Source of the DNA: Mya arenaria
Lineage: Eukaryota; Mollusca; Bivalvia; Myida; Myidae
Length of the DNA: 64,000 nucleotides
Reading direction: 5' to 3'
Assembly (NCBI RefSeq): GCF_026914265.1
Contig: NC_069127.1
Location: forward strand, 25,434,637-25,498,636
Shown here: positions 11,265 through 22,150 of the stretch, one piece after another
Layout: each line of letters opens with the position of its first letter
Numbering within the stretch: the stretch's first letter is position 1
Translations under genes and position numbers: made by a program
Notes under the pieces: model-generated
What the model saw: the letters and a program-made list of their open reading frames with translations, nothing else
Databases searched by the model: none
What the model was told of the DNA's origin: nothing

Positions 11265-14200
11265 TAAAATAATAATAATAACGAATCGTCGAGGTTTACT
11301 TTTATTTCAATATCGGAGAAGAAAAGTAATACAATACGCTAAAGATGCACCATTTCGGACTAGAAATTACAAAATTTCTTTGGGGGAGGACCCTCAAACC
11401 CACCTGCCAACACTTTACACCAAATAAATTTCGTTTCTGGGGGAGGGGCGCAAGTAATATAGGTACGCATGTATATAAGAATACAATATTTTAAATGTGT
11501 GTCTTTAAATCAATTAACAATAACTCTTTATCTTTTTGTTTCATACTATCAACATGAAAAACTACATTTTATATGTGTTTTATTTTGTTTATCTTCGTTC
11601 AAACGTTGCAGAAAATTGCAGAAGTTTGGAAATTCACGTATATATTGTTATACAGATTTCTTTCTTGTCTATATAATCATATGACATTTAAAAACTTCTA
11701 CACATCGACTATCAAAATTAACTAGGACGACAAAACCTCACTAATGATTTTCACACATAAAATGGTATATTGATACATAAAAAATGGACTGAACGAATTT
11801 TCCAACCCGTTTTACCTTTAAAAATCATGCAACCGTTGTTAAAAAGATATCAAAAGTTCATTAACAATTCCAACTTCTAGACATAACCTTTTACATAAAA
11901 AAACATAGTGGCTGACTTTATCTTTCTCGGGTTAATATAATATTCAATCACTCTCCATGACATTTAATAATTATATAATGTTCAAAATAGGTAAGTCTTT
12001 ATAGCAAAAAAGGGCTATGTGAAGCTAGTTTTTCACGACAATTTACCCATTTACACTGATGGTTCCTATGTACGACAAATGTAAGACTAATCGCAGCGGT
12101 CCATCGTTTCTAAATACAATTATTTCTGTTTCCTTCTGAGTGATATCCATACCGGTATTTTCACTACATTTAGAAGAATTATTTTATTTTATTTGTAATT
12201 TAATAGCGTTGTCAGCGCATCGCCACCCGCGATGCTTCGGAACGTAAATACCTCTTTAGAAAGGTAGACAACTCATGTAAGCATACATTAACTATTTATT
12301 TTGTTTTTGTTTCCCTTGTATTGTTGTAATCTTATAATAAATGGGATGGGTTTTATCATCATCGCCTACTCGTACATATCCACGTAAATTTTACTACATA
12401 GGCATTGATTCCTTGGACCCATTTTATGCAACCAGGTATTGCTATATCTATCTATGTATCCGTACCGAAATTCGTTGAACTTTTTGCCAGTGATAGGAAA
12501 GTTAAGTATTAAGACAGAAATTCGATAGTATTATTTAGCACTCTCTGACGTCACTCTTTTTCCCCATAATTCTCTGGTAGGTGGCGCTTTTTTTAGCGCT
12601 TAAAACATTGTTAAGCGCGCCTCCAGCCGAGCGGCCATTGTTTAGATATTAAATTTGAATAAATTTGAAAAATGGCGTCTGGTAGTGCGAGATTGAAGAA
12701 CGCGGTGAATGTTGAGGGTTCGATTATGTATGTACAAAAAGCTTTTGAACTAAGAAATATGTTTGTTTATATTTAACATATCTAATTGATATCTATAAAG
12801 CAACCACTGTCCCCTCACCGTGATAATATTATAGTATTATAAATATATATAATAGGTTGTATTTTACAATAATAAAGTGTTATTTATTGTAAACTTTTGT
12901 AACAATGAAATTGTATTTGACCACTGATCATGTGATCATGTATCCCCCCCCCCAAATGATAGATGAGTCATGCGCTGTGACGTAAAACTTTAAGTCATGA
13001 CGTCAGTAAACATCATCGCAAGTTTAGTGAAATGTATATTAATGCGCTTTTCTATGTATTTTTTCACACACAAAAAATTGTAATTTAAAGTATGCTAGAA
13101 AAAATACCTATCATGTGTGTCCGTTCCGGATAGATTAAGCCGACCCTCGGGAACCCTGCGTAGTCGGTAACTCGACAAGTGTCGGATTATTCTATTCGGG
13201 ATTGAAACCCATGACAGACATAATTATTGTTGTTGAATAAAAATAGTTATACGTGGTCCGTAAAAAAAATTGGGAAGTACTTGTTTATATTATCAAATAA
13301 ATGTATTAAGCATTGCTAAAAAAAATTATAATTCTAACAAAAACTATCCGTACTTTGGACTGAATATTTAATAGGATCAAAAAGTATTACCTGTATGAAA
13401 AAGACCACACTCTACGAGGTGTTTTGATGAAACAATATGTGAATACGCCCATTCCTTAAAAGTGTCGTGTCTTTTACGTGTATTTGCATACTCGGGATAT
13501 TTAGCTGTATTGGTTGAGTCGCTAATTTCCCTTCGAACCATTTTCCTTCCATTTTCTTGATGATCTCCATTATCGTTTTCAAGTTCATTTCTATTTATAT
13601 ACTCTGGTTTTCCATGATTATGACACGGAGTAACTTCTTCATTGGGCCCAACACTACAAGCGGAATTACCCTGATTTCCACTTGACTCATTTGCGGAATG
13701 AATAGCGATATTTGATTCATCTTTTCCAGTTATAAAGGCACAATCTGGTGATATATTCCGGTGTGTGTCATCAACTGATACTTCACGTGGCCACTCGTTA
13801 TTTGTAACACCACAACTGAAGCACTGTACGATATCTTTGTCCCCTGTGTAGAAAAACCCACTTTGTGAAAGTCGGATGAAACTGATGTCTGGATTGTCCA
13901 CCGGAAATTTATTAAACGATGCGAATCTGTTCCATTCTTGTTCCATGTGTTGATTGTCTCTGCTCAATGGGAAACATTGAATATGTCGAGCGGCAGGCTC
14001 AAAGAAATTCGTATAAAGGTCTCTCGTCATATGTTGTTTAGTATTTTTGGCCGCTTCCCGTACGCAATCCCCTATTTTTGAACTGAAAAGGTCCAAAACA
14101 TTATTCATCTCATGGTCAATGTGTGGACTGGTTGGTCCATGTTTTATTTTCACGTAGCAGAAACACAGCATTAGTATTGCACTGTCAAGATGCTTTTCGA

Positions 14201-14492
14201 TAGGTAACTCCGGGATGGTTCCTTTAACAAAAAGCCACAAATCATGTGTATCGTTATTTCCATTTAATGTATTCTTGGAAATTTCAATTCCAGTTGTGAA
14301 TTGACTTCTGTTCATTTTGACAGATTCCATCATATCCATATGTCCAACACATGTCGTAGTTGCATTTTCCCATCTTTCGACAAAATCCCGTCCATTTGAA
14401 AGTTCTCTGCAATTTTGCTTGTCACCCCAATACAGGCATAAGCTTATAGTACATGTTATAATAAATAAGAACACTTTAATCAAAAAATACAT
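9641..14492 (-). CDS. IAP-A: BIR-BIR-UBA-RING inhibitor of apoptosis
   Basis: Four exons (14492-13391, 10965-10594, 10424-10092, 9837-9641) join with GT-AG sites, every intron after codon position 1, giving 667 residues. BIR1 (about 187-255) has C224-x2-C227-x16-H244-x6-C251. BIR2 (about 331-403) is split by intron 1 and has C375-x2-C378-x16-H395-x6-C402. A UBA-like segment ([20 protein letters not shown]) follows, then a repeat region of SSNITDREQ-like units and a C-terminal RING. Family role: binding of caspases and other IBM proteins by BIR, ubiquitin chains by UBA, E3 ligase activity by RING. The first 186 residues are unrecognised and begin with a hydrophobic stretch. An in-frame TAA 21 nt upstream fixes the start. 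Intron 1 (2.4 kb) carries repeats. Neighbour copies B and C share the exon plan. Confidence 0.88.
9820..9899 (-). repeat. 52-bp tandem duplication of the exon 4 splice acceptor
   Basis: GGATAACTTCTGCTTAGCTG followed by AAATTAG occurs twice, 52 bp apart. Each copy contains a CAG acceptor (exon start 9837 or 9889). Use of the distal one would add 52 nt and shift the frame before the RING. Confidence 0.75.
10092..10424 (-). CDS. IAP-A exon 3, N-I-T repeat linker
   Basis: 111 codons. Six or so imperfect units of 9-10 residues around S-N-I-(T/N)-D-(R/K)-E-Q lie between about residues 520 and 575, rich in N-x-T sequons. IAP-B has a degenerate form; IAP-C lacks it. The antisense frame at 10172-10357 is only its shadow. 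Confidence 0.85.
10594..10965 (-). CDS. IAP-A exon 2, second half of BIR2 and UBA
   Basis: 124 codons starting [11 protein letters not shown]. It holds all four BIR2 zinc ligands, the CKGQEFID motif after the BIR and the MGF-containing UBA core. Confidence 0.9.
11157..11450. mobile_element. hAT-like MITE copy in IAP-A intron 1
   Basis: Left end ACAAGCGGATTCAGGGGG, right end GGGGGAGGGGCGCAAG. The middle (AGATGCACCATTTCGGACTAG, AAAGTAAACCTCG reverse) matches the element at 50577-50860 in opposite orientation. Homopolymers and AAT/AAAT repeats fill 11177-11281. Confidence 0.55.
11685..12540. other. IAP-A intron 1 segment homologous to IAP-B intron 1
   Basis: No gene. 12110-12320 resembles 31295-31560 (CAAATACAATTATTT, AGAAAGGTAGACAACT against AGAAAGGTAAACAACT), showing that the A/B duplication included introns. 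Confidence 0.5.
12672..12727 (+). CDS. Possible first exon antisense inside IAP-A intron 1
   Basis: AAAATGGCGTCTGG opens a short basic frame ([17 protein letters not shown]) reaching a consensus-like donor AT|GTATGT. Just upstream, 12540-12640 is GC-rich and CpG-bearing (TGACGTCA, AAGCGCGCCTCC) like a small promoter. No downstream exon was found. It may be the 5' end of a transposon or a dead promoter. Confidence 0.2.
13122..13202. repeat. Small palindromic repeat
   Basis: CCGGATAGATTAAGCCGAC is followed about 40 bp later by GTCGGATTATTCTATTCGG, an imperfect reverse complement. Confidence 0.4.
13391..14492 (-). CDS. IAP-A exon 1, hydrophobic N-terminus, BIR1, start of BIR2
   Basis: 367 codons plus one base, donor CATACAG|GTAATA. 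Residues 3-21 ([19 protein letters not shown]) look like a signal peptide or membrane anchor. Sequons at N43, N61, N80 and N246. Residues 30-186 match no family I know. Confidence 0.85.
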
Positions 14493-16286
14493 TTTGTTCA
14501 GGTTTGTTGGTTAGGATCATGCATCACGGTGAGTAAAACGTAAGTTGTTGGTCTACTGTATTTATACTAAATTTCTAGAATCCCAGTAAATCTATTTTAA
14601 TCCAGTTTATTTTTAAGAAAGATAATTCTCAAAAGGGAAACTTGTTTCGATTGAATAATTACTTTAAGTGAGCTACCTCGGAAAGTTAAACTTGTAAAAG
14701 GCCCTTCTTTCTAATTATTACTCTGTCGTCATGTTTAACTTTTCTTTACGCTACTGCAACGAAGGAACCCATGCCAACTCATTATGCTAAAATATAAAAC
14801 GTTAACTCTCCATTATATTTTAAACAAAACTTCTTTAAAGCAGTAAATAAATTTTAAAAAATGTTTTGTCATTATTAAAGTTGATTTCAAATTTAAAGCT
14901 GCACTCGCACAGATTTAACGGTTTGACAACGTTTTTATTTTTTGTCTTGGAACGAGCCAATGTTTGCGAAAATCCGTGGAAACCAGTTAAATACTCGACT
15001 CGTGACAAAAAAATTAGATCGCATATTTTTATATTTAAGTTCAAAATTTTATGTTTTATGCATTTTTCTTAAACCGTTGGTTTAGGCCATAAAACATTAG
15101 TTTTCGAACGAAAATATGAAAATCTACGATCTGAGTTTTTAAGAAATCTTTAATCATTGGTTTGCAGATATTTACGCAAAACATTGTTCTTTCCACGACA
15201 AAAAAAAAAAAAAAATGCAAACACTGGTAAATCCGTGAGAGTGCAGCTTTAAGTTCGAAAATGCATATCCATATTCTGTTACTGGCAAATTCCAAGAGTA
15301 TGCGTTGTATGCATGTAAGGTGTACCTTTATGATCCAAAATACATAAGCATACAATACAATTATCTGATTAAGGATAGGCATTTTTAAGAACTAGCGTTT
15401 ATTTGGATTTATTTAAAAAATTACATATACGGACAACAATTTCCCGTTATATCAGTTACTGCACCCATTATTTATGCACAAATTAGTAAGAAAAACTCTT
15501 GCTGTATTCCCTGCATGGCTATGTGTGTTATCTCATTACATCATAACATAAGTTCATAAAAGCCGTTCCTTTTAAAGTTCTCACAATGACAGTTGAGTGT
15601 CTACTTATATTTTAAGAATATTAAAATAAAATCACCTGAATGCTATTTTGTTTACCGATATCAATATCGTGATTTCAGTCGTAGGCCTCATAAAACAACA
15701 ACCAAAAAACTGTAAAAGCTTTAAAACAATATATATCGTAAAATGGTTTGTATTTTCTGTACAAAGTCAAGGTGATACGAGTTTTAGTCTTGTTATATCT
15801 ACATAAAAACTACTACGAGCGGTATTTCGTCCCAGTTCTTTGTTTTATTATGTTTTCTTTTCTGTAATATAAAATAAAATATCCGGCCGTATATTTGTTT
15901 CTGGCCCGAGGTAGATATTTTCTAGCCGGATATTAGTCATGGGCATTATCCTGCCTGGGATTTTTCTGAATTTGCTGAGTTGAACGGGTTCTGAGTACTA
16001 CCTAGTACGACAGGTCCACCTTCCACACCGTATAAAAAACTACTCCGGGTAAATTTGCAAAGCTGGCCTTAAATCATCGCAACAAAACATGTTGTCCGGG
16101 TAGACCTTGTACTCACTAGCATAAATTAAGTATGAATTACTGCAGTTTAACAATGTCAATTTTCGTGCTATTAATTTCTCTCCTGTGTACTAATGCACAG
16201 AAATTAATGTTTACTTTTTGTAAGACACTAATTCATGCGTGTAGGTGTTGTGTCACTTAATTAAGTTATTAAATCTAAACCTTAAG
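14493..16286. other. IAP-A upstream region, copy 1 of a segmental duplication
   Basis: No gene. Much of it aligns with the sequence upstream of the IAP-D relic: the start-codon region (AATACATTTTG), CTCGGAAAGTT, CTCATTATGCTA, ATTAGTAAGAA..., and GTTCATA...CCTTCCTTTTAA-like blocks at 15470-15600 against 20260-20450. Near 16110-16270 it matches 22510-22590 and 23620-23760. The MITE-B copy here is absent from copy 2. Confidence 0.6.
14893..15252. mobile_element. MITE family B, copy 1
   Basis: About 360 bp, bounded by TTAA with long inverted repeats: TTAAAGCTGCACTCGCAC at left and GAGAGTGCAGCTTTAA at right, then TGTCTTGGAACGAGCCAA inside each arm and AACCGTT near the centre. TTAA at both ends suggests TTAA target duplication. 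Frames crossing it are not genes. Confidence 0.8.
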
Positions 16287-17215
16287 AATTGAATGCCCAG
16301 CAACAATGTTTCAGATCTTCGGACTATACTGATTATTTAATTTCACAAAGAGTAATGTTTGAAAGTACATATTTTATGTATTCAGCTACAGCAAGTAAAC
16401 CCCCCACTACTACTATATTTGAAGGTCTATTAGAAAAAGGTACATACAGTTACCAAGCTTTTCTGACTAGTATCAGCAGAGAGCACAACATGGCCCTGGA
16501 CTAAAAAGTAGTATCTTCAGCTAATGGCATTCATTTCACTAAAGACATTTACTTACAATCCCAAAAATAGTAATCGACTGCAAATTTGTACCACATGGTA
16601 ATAAGAACATTGAGTGCGACTATTGGGGGCAGTATTTGATGTTGGAAACAGAACACGACTTCAGTTGGGTGATATTCAATATTAATCTTAATTGGGTCTA
16701 AGATTGATGTAGCCAATCGGATTGCGTCGCACAAATAACCAACAAACACAAATAATCAATTTAATGAAGTATGGCCATAGGCTTGACAAATTTTGATATT
16801 GAATACCTCCCTTGATCACTTTTCAAACAGGGTCAACTTTTCACTTTTGATTTTAATTAAGATTTTAATTAACGGTGGGTGTCAGTTTTTACCGTTTCAC
16901 CGTCATCTATTGGAAAATGACGCCTGTGATGAACATTCAACGTGGTCAAAATTTAATGTAGCACCGGTCGACCGTGCTTTCGGGGCATTAATCCGCCTCC
17001 TTTATGTTCCATTCAACAATTGCCTTTTCTGTCAAGTTTTTTTCCCTTTTCTTTCATTTCCTTCCAATCTTCCCCTTTAAAGGGGATGGACACCAGATGG
17101 TCCAAATTCGGCAAATGCAGTGTTTCCTCAAAACAAGCCTGGAATTGTAAATGTGAGCTAGTAGGAGGCCGATAATACATCATTTTACATTATTGGAAGA
17201 ATAAGTGTAAATGTA
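16287..17215. repeat. Segmental duplication, distal block, copy 1
   Basis: Aligns with 23750-25075: TTCAGCTACAGCAA, GTACCACATGGTAA, TTGGGGGCAGTAT, GATGTAGCCAATCGGATTGC, CACCGTCATCTATTGGAAAA, CACCGGTCGACCGTGC and ACACCAGATGGTCCAAATTC. It has no equivalent of the MITE-C insertion in the other copy, so it gives the empty site. No gene is supported; the frames here are short and not conserved between copies. Confidence 0.75.
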
Positions 17216-17219
17216 CGTA

Positions 17220-19130
17220 AAGTTATCGGCCTGGTGGCCTAGCGGCGTGAAGTTAGCAGCCCAGCGACCAGGCGGCCTAGCGGCGTGAAGTTGGCGGTCT
17301 AGCGGCCTAGCGGCCTATTTTTTCTCTATTTCAAAGCAATTGTTAATGCGTTTTTTGGAAAACAATGATAAAAAAACAAACATTTTTATTCAAACACTAA
17401 CATAGCGGCGTTAAATTGTTTACTCAGAGCATTTCAAAAAAGTCGATCAAGCAGTCAGCTATTTCAAAGCCTGTTAACATGCCTGTTCTTCTAAAACAAT
17501 GATAAATGTATGTATGTAAAGTTAGCGGTCTGGCGGCGTGAAGTTAGCGGCCTAGCGACGTGAAGTAAGCGGCCTAGCGGCATGAAGTTGGCGGCCTAGC
17601 GGTCTAATTTTATCCTCTATTTCAAATCAATTGTTAATGCGTTTTATGAGAAAGCAATGATAAAACAAAAATTTTATTCATGCATTTACATAGCGGCCTT
17701 AAATTGTTTTCTATTCAGTGCATTTTTATATACGTTTTCTTCTAAAACAATGATAAATTAACTGTTTTAATGCTCAAATTATCAATCTGAAGCGAAAATA
17801 AACATTTATTTTTAAAAAAGTCGATCAAGTAGTTTAGCGGCCTAGCGGCGTGAAGTTAGCGGCCTGGCGGCCTTAATATAGCGACCTAAAATGGTATCCT
17901 AATTCAAAGCATGTATACATGCCTTTTCTTCTAAAACAATGATGTATTAACTGTTTATATGCACAAATTATCACTCTGAAGCGATTATCAACATTTTTAT
18001 CAAAAAGGTCGATCAAGCAGTCAGCAATTTCAAAGCATGAAAACATGCCTGTTCTTTTAAAACAATGATATATTAACTGTTTTAATGCACAAATTATCAA
18101 TCCGAAGCAACAATAAACATTTCTTCAAAAAGTCGATCAAGCACTTCAGCGGCCTAGCGGCGGGAAGTTAGCGGCCTAAAATAGTATCCTATTTTAAAGC
18201 TGCACTCTTACAGATTGACCACCCTAACAACATTTTTTTTTTTTGTCTTGGAAAGAGTAAATTTTTGCGTATATATCTGCAAACCAATGATAAAAGATTT
18301 CTGACAAAATTTCAGATCGTAGATTTCCATATTTCCGTTCGAAAATTAATGTTTTATGGCTTAAACGGTTTAAGAAAAATGCATAAAATATCATTTTTTG
18401 TACTTAAATATAAAAATCTGCGATCTGATTTTTTGTCAGCAGTCTTATATATCTGGTTTCTATGGATTTTTGCAAAAATTGGCTCGTTCCAAGACAAAAA
18501 ATAGAAAAGTTGTCAAAACGTTCAATCTGTGAGAGTGCAGCTTTAAAGCATACATGTCTTTTTTTTCTTAAACTGGGTTACATTTTCCGTTTTTATGCAA
18601 CAATTATCACTCTGAAGCGATTAGCAACAAAAAAAATTCAAAATAGTCGATCGAGCAGTCAGCAATTCAGTCAAAGCATGTCAACATGCCTGTTCTTCCA
18701 AACCAATGATATATTTACTGTTTTTATGCACAAACTATCACTCTAAAGCAATTATCAACATTTTTTTCAAAAAAGTCGATCAAGCACCTCAGCGGCATAG
18801 CGGCATGAAAGTAGCGACCTGGCGGCCTAGCGGCCTAAAATTGGTTTCTATTCGAAAGCATTTATTCATGCGTTTTCTTCTAAAACAATGATCAATTTAC
18901 GTTTTCTTTCAGACATCAACATTCTTTAGCGAATAGATTTATCGTTGTTTTAGACGAAAACGCACGTATAAATGCTTTGAAATAGAAACCAATTTTTGGT
19001 CTCTCGGCCGCTGGGCCGCTAGGCCGTTTTGCCGCTAACTTCACGCCGCTAGGCCGCTTAGCCGCTGAAATTGCTTGATCGACTTTTTAGAAAATTGTTG
19101 ACAATCGCTACAGGATGTTAATTTCTGAAT
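17220..19130. repeat. AGCGGCCTAGCGGC satellite array with an inverted end block
   Basis: A diverged tandem array. Each unit has a GC-rich head of short GGCCTAGCGGCGTGAAGTTA words and an AT-rich body (CTAAAACAATGAT, GCACAAATTATCA, AAAAGTCGATCAAGCA). Heads lie near 17230, 17520, 17690, 17830, 18150, 18790 and, in reverse orientation, 19005-19075. Unit spacing is about 250-330 bp. It encloses a MITE-B copy. Weak frames such as 17873-18100 are repeat sequence. Confidence 0.75.
18194..18546. mobile_element. MITE family B, copy 2, inside the satellite
   Basis: TTAA ends, TTAAAGCTGCACTC at left and GAGAGTGCAGCTTTAA at right, with the TGTCTTGG arm on both sides. It splits the satellite, so it arrived after the array. 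Confidence 0.8.
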
Positions 19131-19312
19131 CAAAAACATTTATTTTCGTTGTCCATTGGCAATGACATATCCCATCATCTTTGTCGAGAAATGTTTCATT
19201 TACCAATCTTTTGAAACATAATTGATAGTGTGTGAGTTCTCTGCATATTTGAATGTTGTCCGAATCCAAACAAAATAATACCGAAAATTATGAAAACGCT
19301 ATTCATAAAATA
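19100..19312 (-). pseudogene. IAP-D: 5' relic of a fourth IAP gene
   Basis: The sequence around 19275-19340 aligns with the start of IAP-A: the ATG context AAAATACATTTTG is shared, and the frame begins MYF followed by a hydrophobic run (VFIIFGIILFGFG). A frame change then occurs, and CREL with spaced N-x-T and C residues follows, as in IAP-A (CRELSNG...NAT...C). The match ends at the satellite, and no BIR-coding sequence follows. It is a truncated, frame-disrupted remnant of exon 1. Confidence 0.6.
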
Positions 19313-20627
19313 CATTTTGCTCATGTGTGTTGATATATATCATGCTTTAACGTAGAGTAAGCCGTGAATCACTATTTCTACTTATTTATACTGCCAGAAC
19401 AACGTATTTCCAATGGTCTAATTTTAAACACTCGGAAAGTTTATGTTAAGAGTTCGACCACTCCAACACTTATGAGATATAAATGTTGAAATTGCATATA
19501 CATGCTAATTTGAGTAATCGTAATGATAACATAAATATTTTTAATGCATTTTGTATCATTTGTTTTCACTAGTTTCAAAATCTAGGCAAGATATGTAAGT
19601 GATTTAACGGGTTTAAACGTAAATAACGAAATCCGGGATCCCATTTTATATTCTAATTTTAAATATTTGTTAAACAACCCGTTACTTCATACAGTGATAA
19701 GACAGAGCTTTAAATAGTTATAAATAGTTAATATTGTGGTAAAAGTTCTTAATAATATCAATGCAACGAACAAACACAGCACCTACTCATTATGCTACAT
19801 CAAAAATCATTAATAAATAATCTATGTTATTTACAAGACATTTGAAAGAGGGTAAATCAATTTCAAATAGTAAATAATGTTTATTCATTTGTAAATTTAA
19901 ATCCTAATTTAAATATTTAAATATACACATCCGCATATGAGTAATGATACACGTCGACATAATCATCTTTCAATAGGGATGTCTCAACAGCTTTGGTATT
20001 AAAGAAGGAAATACATTCTTTATTTAGATCATCAACATCAAGCCAGGTATGTTTACCTATACGATTTGGAATGCATATAAGGATAGCATTCAATTCTTCA
20101 ATATCGAGAAATTGAATACAGATAAAAAGACGTTTACCTGGTATAGGGTAGTCATTTGAAGAACTGATTATGTATGTGGTTTAATGAATATAATTATGAA
20201 TAAATTTCCGAGATGTACATAAAGCGAATTCCCGTAATCAATTTTTGAAGTGGCAGTCTAAGTGGTAGAAATACTGCACTGAATACCCTCATTATATATA
20301 CAAAGATTAGTAAGAAGGAATTATTTTCTGAATTCCCTGTATAGCGTTTATGTATACTATATCATCATAAGATGAGTTCATACCGACCCTTCCTTTTAAT
20401 GACCTAAAAAGGTCAGTAGATTGTATCAACTGACATTTAAGAAAAATAAATTGCAATTACTCACTCTGTTTCGTGAGTAATATAATTATTCACTTAACAA
20501 AATTCTTTTCAACGCCCAAACAAACAACCTACACAAAACTAGGAATAAGGTGTATTATTGGCAGCATTTTTCACATTTGATGGATAAATAAATTGAATCT
20601 ATGTGTTCCTGGTTTGTCGTCTTGATA
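19313..20627. other. Upstream region of IAP-D, copy 2 of the segmental duplication
   Basis: Aligns in blocks with 14493-15620. No independent gene, RNA or repeat is supported. Confidence 0.55.
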
Positions 20628-20942
20628 ATGCACCAGTCAATTGTTACCACGGCCCCCGCAGGTCCGGGGGTATACCGGGGATAGCCGGGGAAATGGGCCG
20701 TGGTTTTACCTTTCAGATGGCCCCTCAGTACCGGGTGAATGCGGTGGTTTAGTCTTCGCTTTAAATATAGCGGAGAATGGGCCTTACCTAGGATCCCTGG
20801 GGTGCGAGGGCATTTGTCGGGGATTTTACCATCTATTCGTTCCCGCAGGGTGGGGATTTTAGCCGGAGTTGGCTGGACCGAAAGTCAAAGTCCCCGCTAT
20901 TCACCGGACCTGGAGGGCCGTGGTTACAAATGACTGGTGCAT
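20628..20942. mobile_element. MITE family A, copy 3
   Basis: ATGCACCAGTCAATTGTTAC at left and GGTTACAAATGACTGGTGCAT at right. The interior matches copies 1 and 2 (GGGGATTTTAGC, GGCTGGACCGAAAGT). It is absent from copy 1 of the segmental duplication. Confidence 0.8.
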
Positions 20943-21125
20943 AACGTCTCCAGACATGTTGAGCCGGCGCCTGTCACATCCGGTCCCTTTGGAATCCAAT
21001 ATGGAGATAAATCTTGTCACTTCCGACACCGGTACGGTATTATTCCGATACTAAAACGATACTACGTGTATATTCAAATATGAATAAAACTATCGGATAT
21101 GTTTGGATTGTAACCAATCTTAACA

Positions 21126-21190
21126 CAAGCGGATCCAGGGGGGGGGGGCGCATCCGGCGCCCCCCCCCTAAAATTCCGCAACCTTACAAA
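21126..21190 (+). mobile_element. hAT-like 5' terminus
   Basis: ACAAGCGGATCCAGGGGG followed by CGCATCCGGCGCCCCCCCC. It matches the ends of the hAT-like copies at 579, 11157 and 50577. It stands 195 bp before a candidate transposase first exon in the same orientation. The other terminus was not found in the window. Confidence 0.5.
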
Positions 21191-21385
21191 AATGTCAAGT
21201 ATAAATTTTTACGAAAATATACAAGCGGTTAGGATTTATTGTAGTTTTATATTCTATCATGATAATGCTAACATCTCTTATGTAATACCTATCTCGCTAG
21301 CCCTTGCAGAAAATATTGCCGTATTTTAAACCAGTCCCGCTTTCAATACTTTATTATTCTTTCCGCTAATTCCTAGTAAACAAAC

Positions 21386-21465
21386 ATGGATGCGCCCACG
21401 AGTGCTAAACGCTCTAAAATTCAAACGACGCTGAGTAGCTTTTTCAGAATGAAAGAGAAGAAAAG
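21386..21465 (+). CDS. Candidate first exon of a hAT/ZMYM-like transposase, with PIP-box motif
   Basis: ATG at 21386 opens 26 codons and 2 nt (MDAPTSAKRSKIQTTLSSFF, then RMKEKK) ending at donor AAAAG|GTAATC. QTTLSSFF fits the PCNA-interacting box Q-x-x-[ILM]-x-x-[FY]-[FY], preceded by basic residues. Short first exons of the form KR...Q..L.SFF occur in hAT and TTF-type/ZMYM-like transposase genes (family knowledge from memory). The hAT-like terminus 195 bp upstream supports this. No later exon was recognised up to 25 kb, so the element looks truncated or eroded. Confidence 0.4.
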
Positions 21466-21469
21466 GTAA

Positions 21470-22150
21470 TCCTGAACCTAATATTTTTATATTACTTATT
21501 CATAGTAAATAATAATTATGTTATGTATAACATTTGATACTTGATAAAACATTGTTCTATTAAAACTTGCTCACAGGTGTCCGGTGCGTTGTTTTGACCC
21601 CCACCCCCCTCTGCTACCCCCGCCCCCTCTACAACCCACCATTTTTATTTCCAAATCTCTCAAAAATATCCAGATATCGTTTAAACATCATAATATAACA
21701 TTACATCCAACATCTGACAATTTCCCATCTTTGACAAAGTATATTATAGAAAGGTAGACATGAAAGCCTGCTGAAAATACACATCTAATTGCTATAAACG
21801 CCATAACATTGTCAAAAGATGGACAATCTTGACAAAAATGGCTCTTTTCATGGGGAGGACCCCTCTATAACAATAACCATAAAAAAAGACCATCGCTCTG
21901 TAAATGTAAAACATCTACACCTCAAATACTTCCAAAATGGCTAAGTCGGAACACATCTGACTGATTTCTAATCGCCGATTTGTCCAGAGTAAAATGCACT
22001 TATTTCAACATGTGCCATCGTAATTCACCGATAATTTGGAATAGTATGACAAACTAATAAACCTACCAATAACAATTTATGTGTCTGTAATCCGTTTGTC
22101 GTTAAAGAACGACAAAATAGTGTTGTTGTTTTTCTTTCAACGTAAATTCA
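21470..22150. other. Downstream of the hAT-like exon, no further exon recognised
   Basis: AT-rich with a C-rich tract near 21598-21635. No coding sequence supported. Confidence 0.4.
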
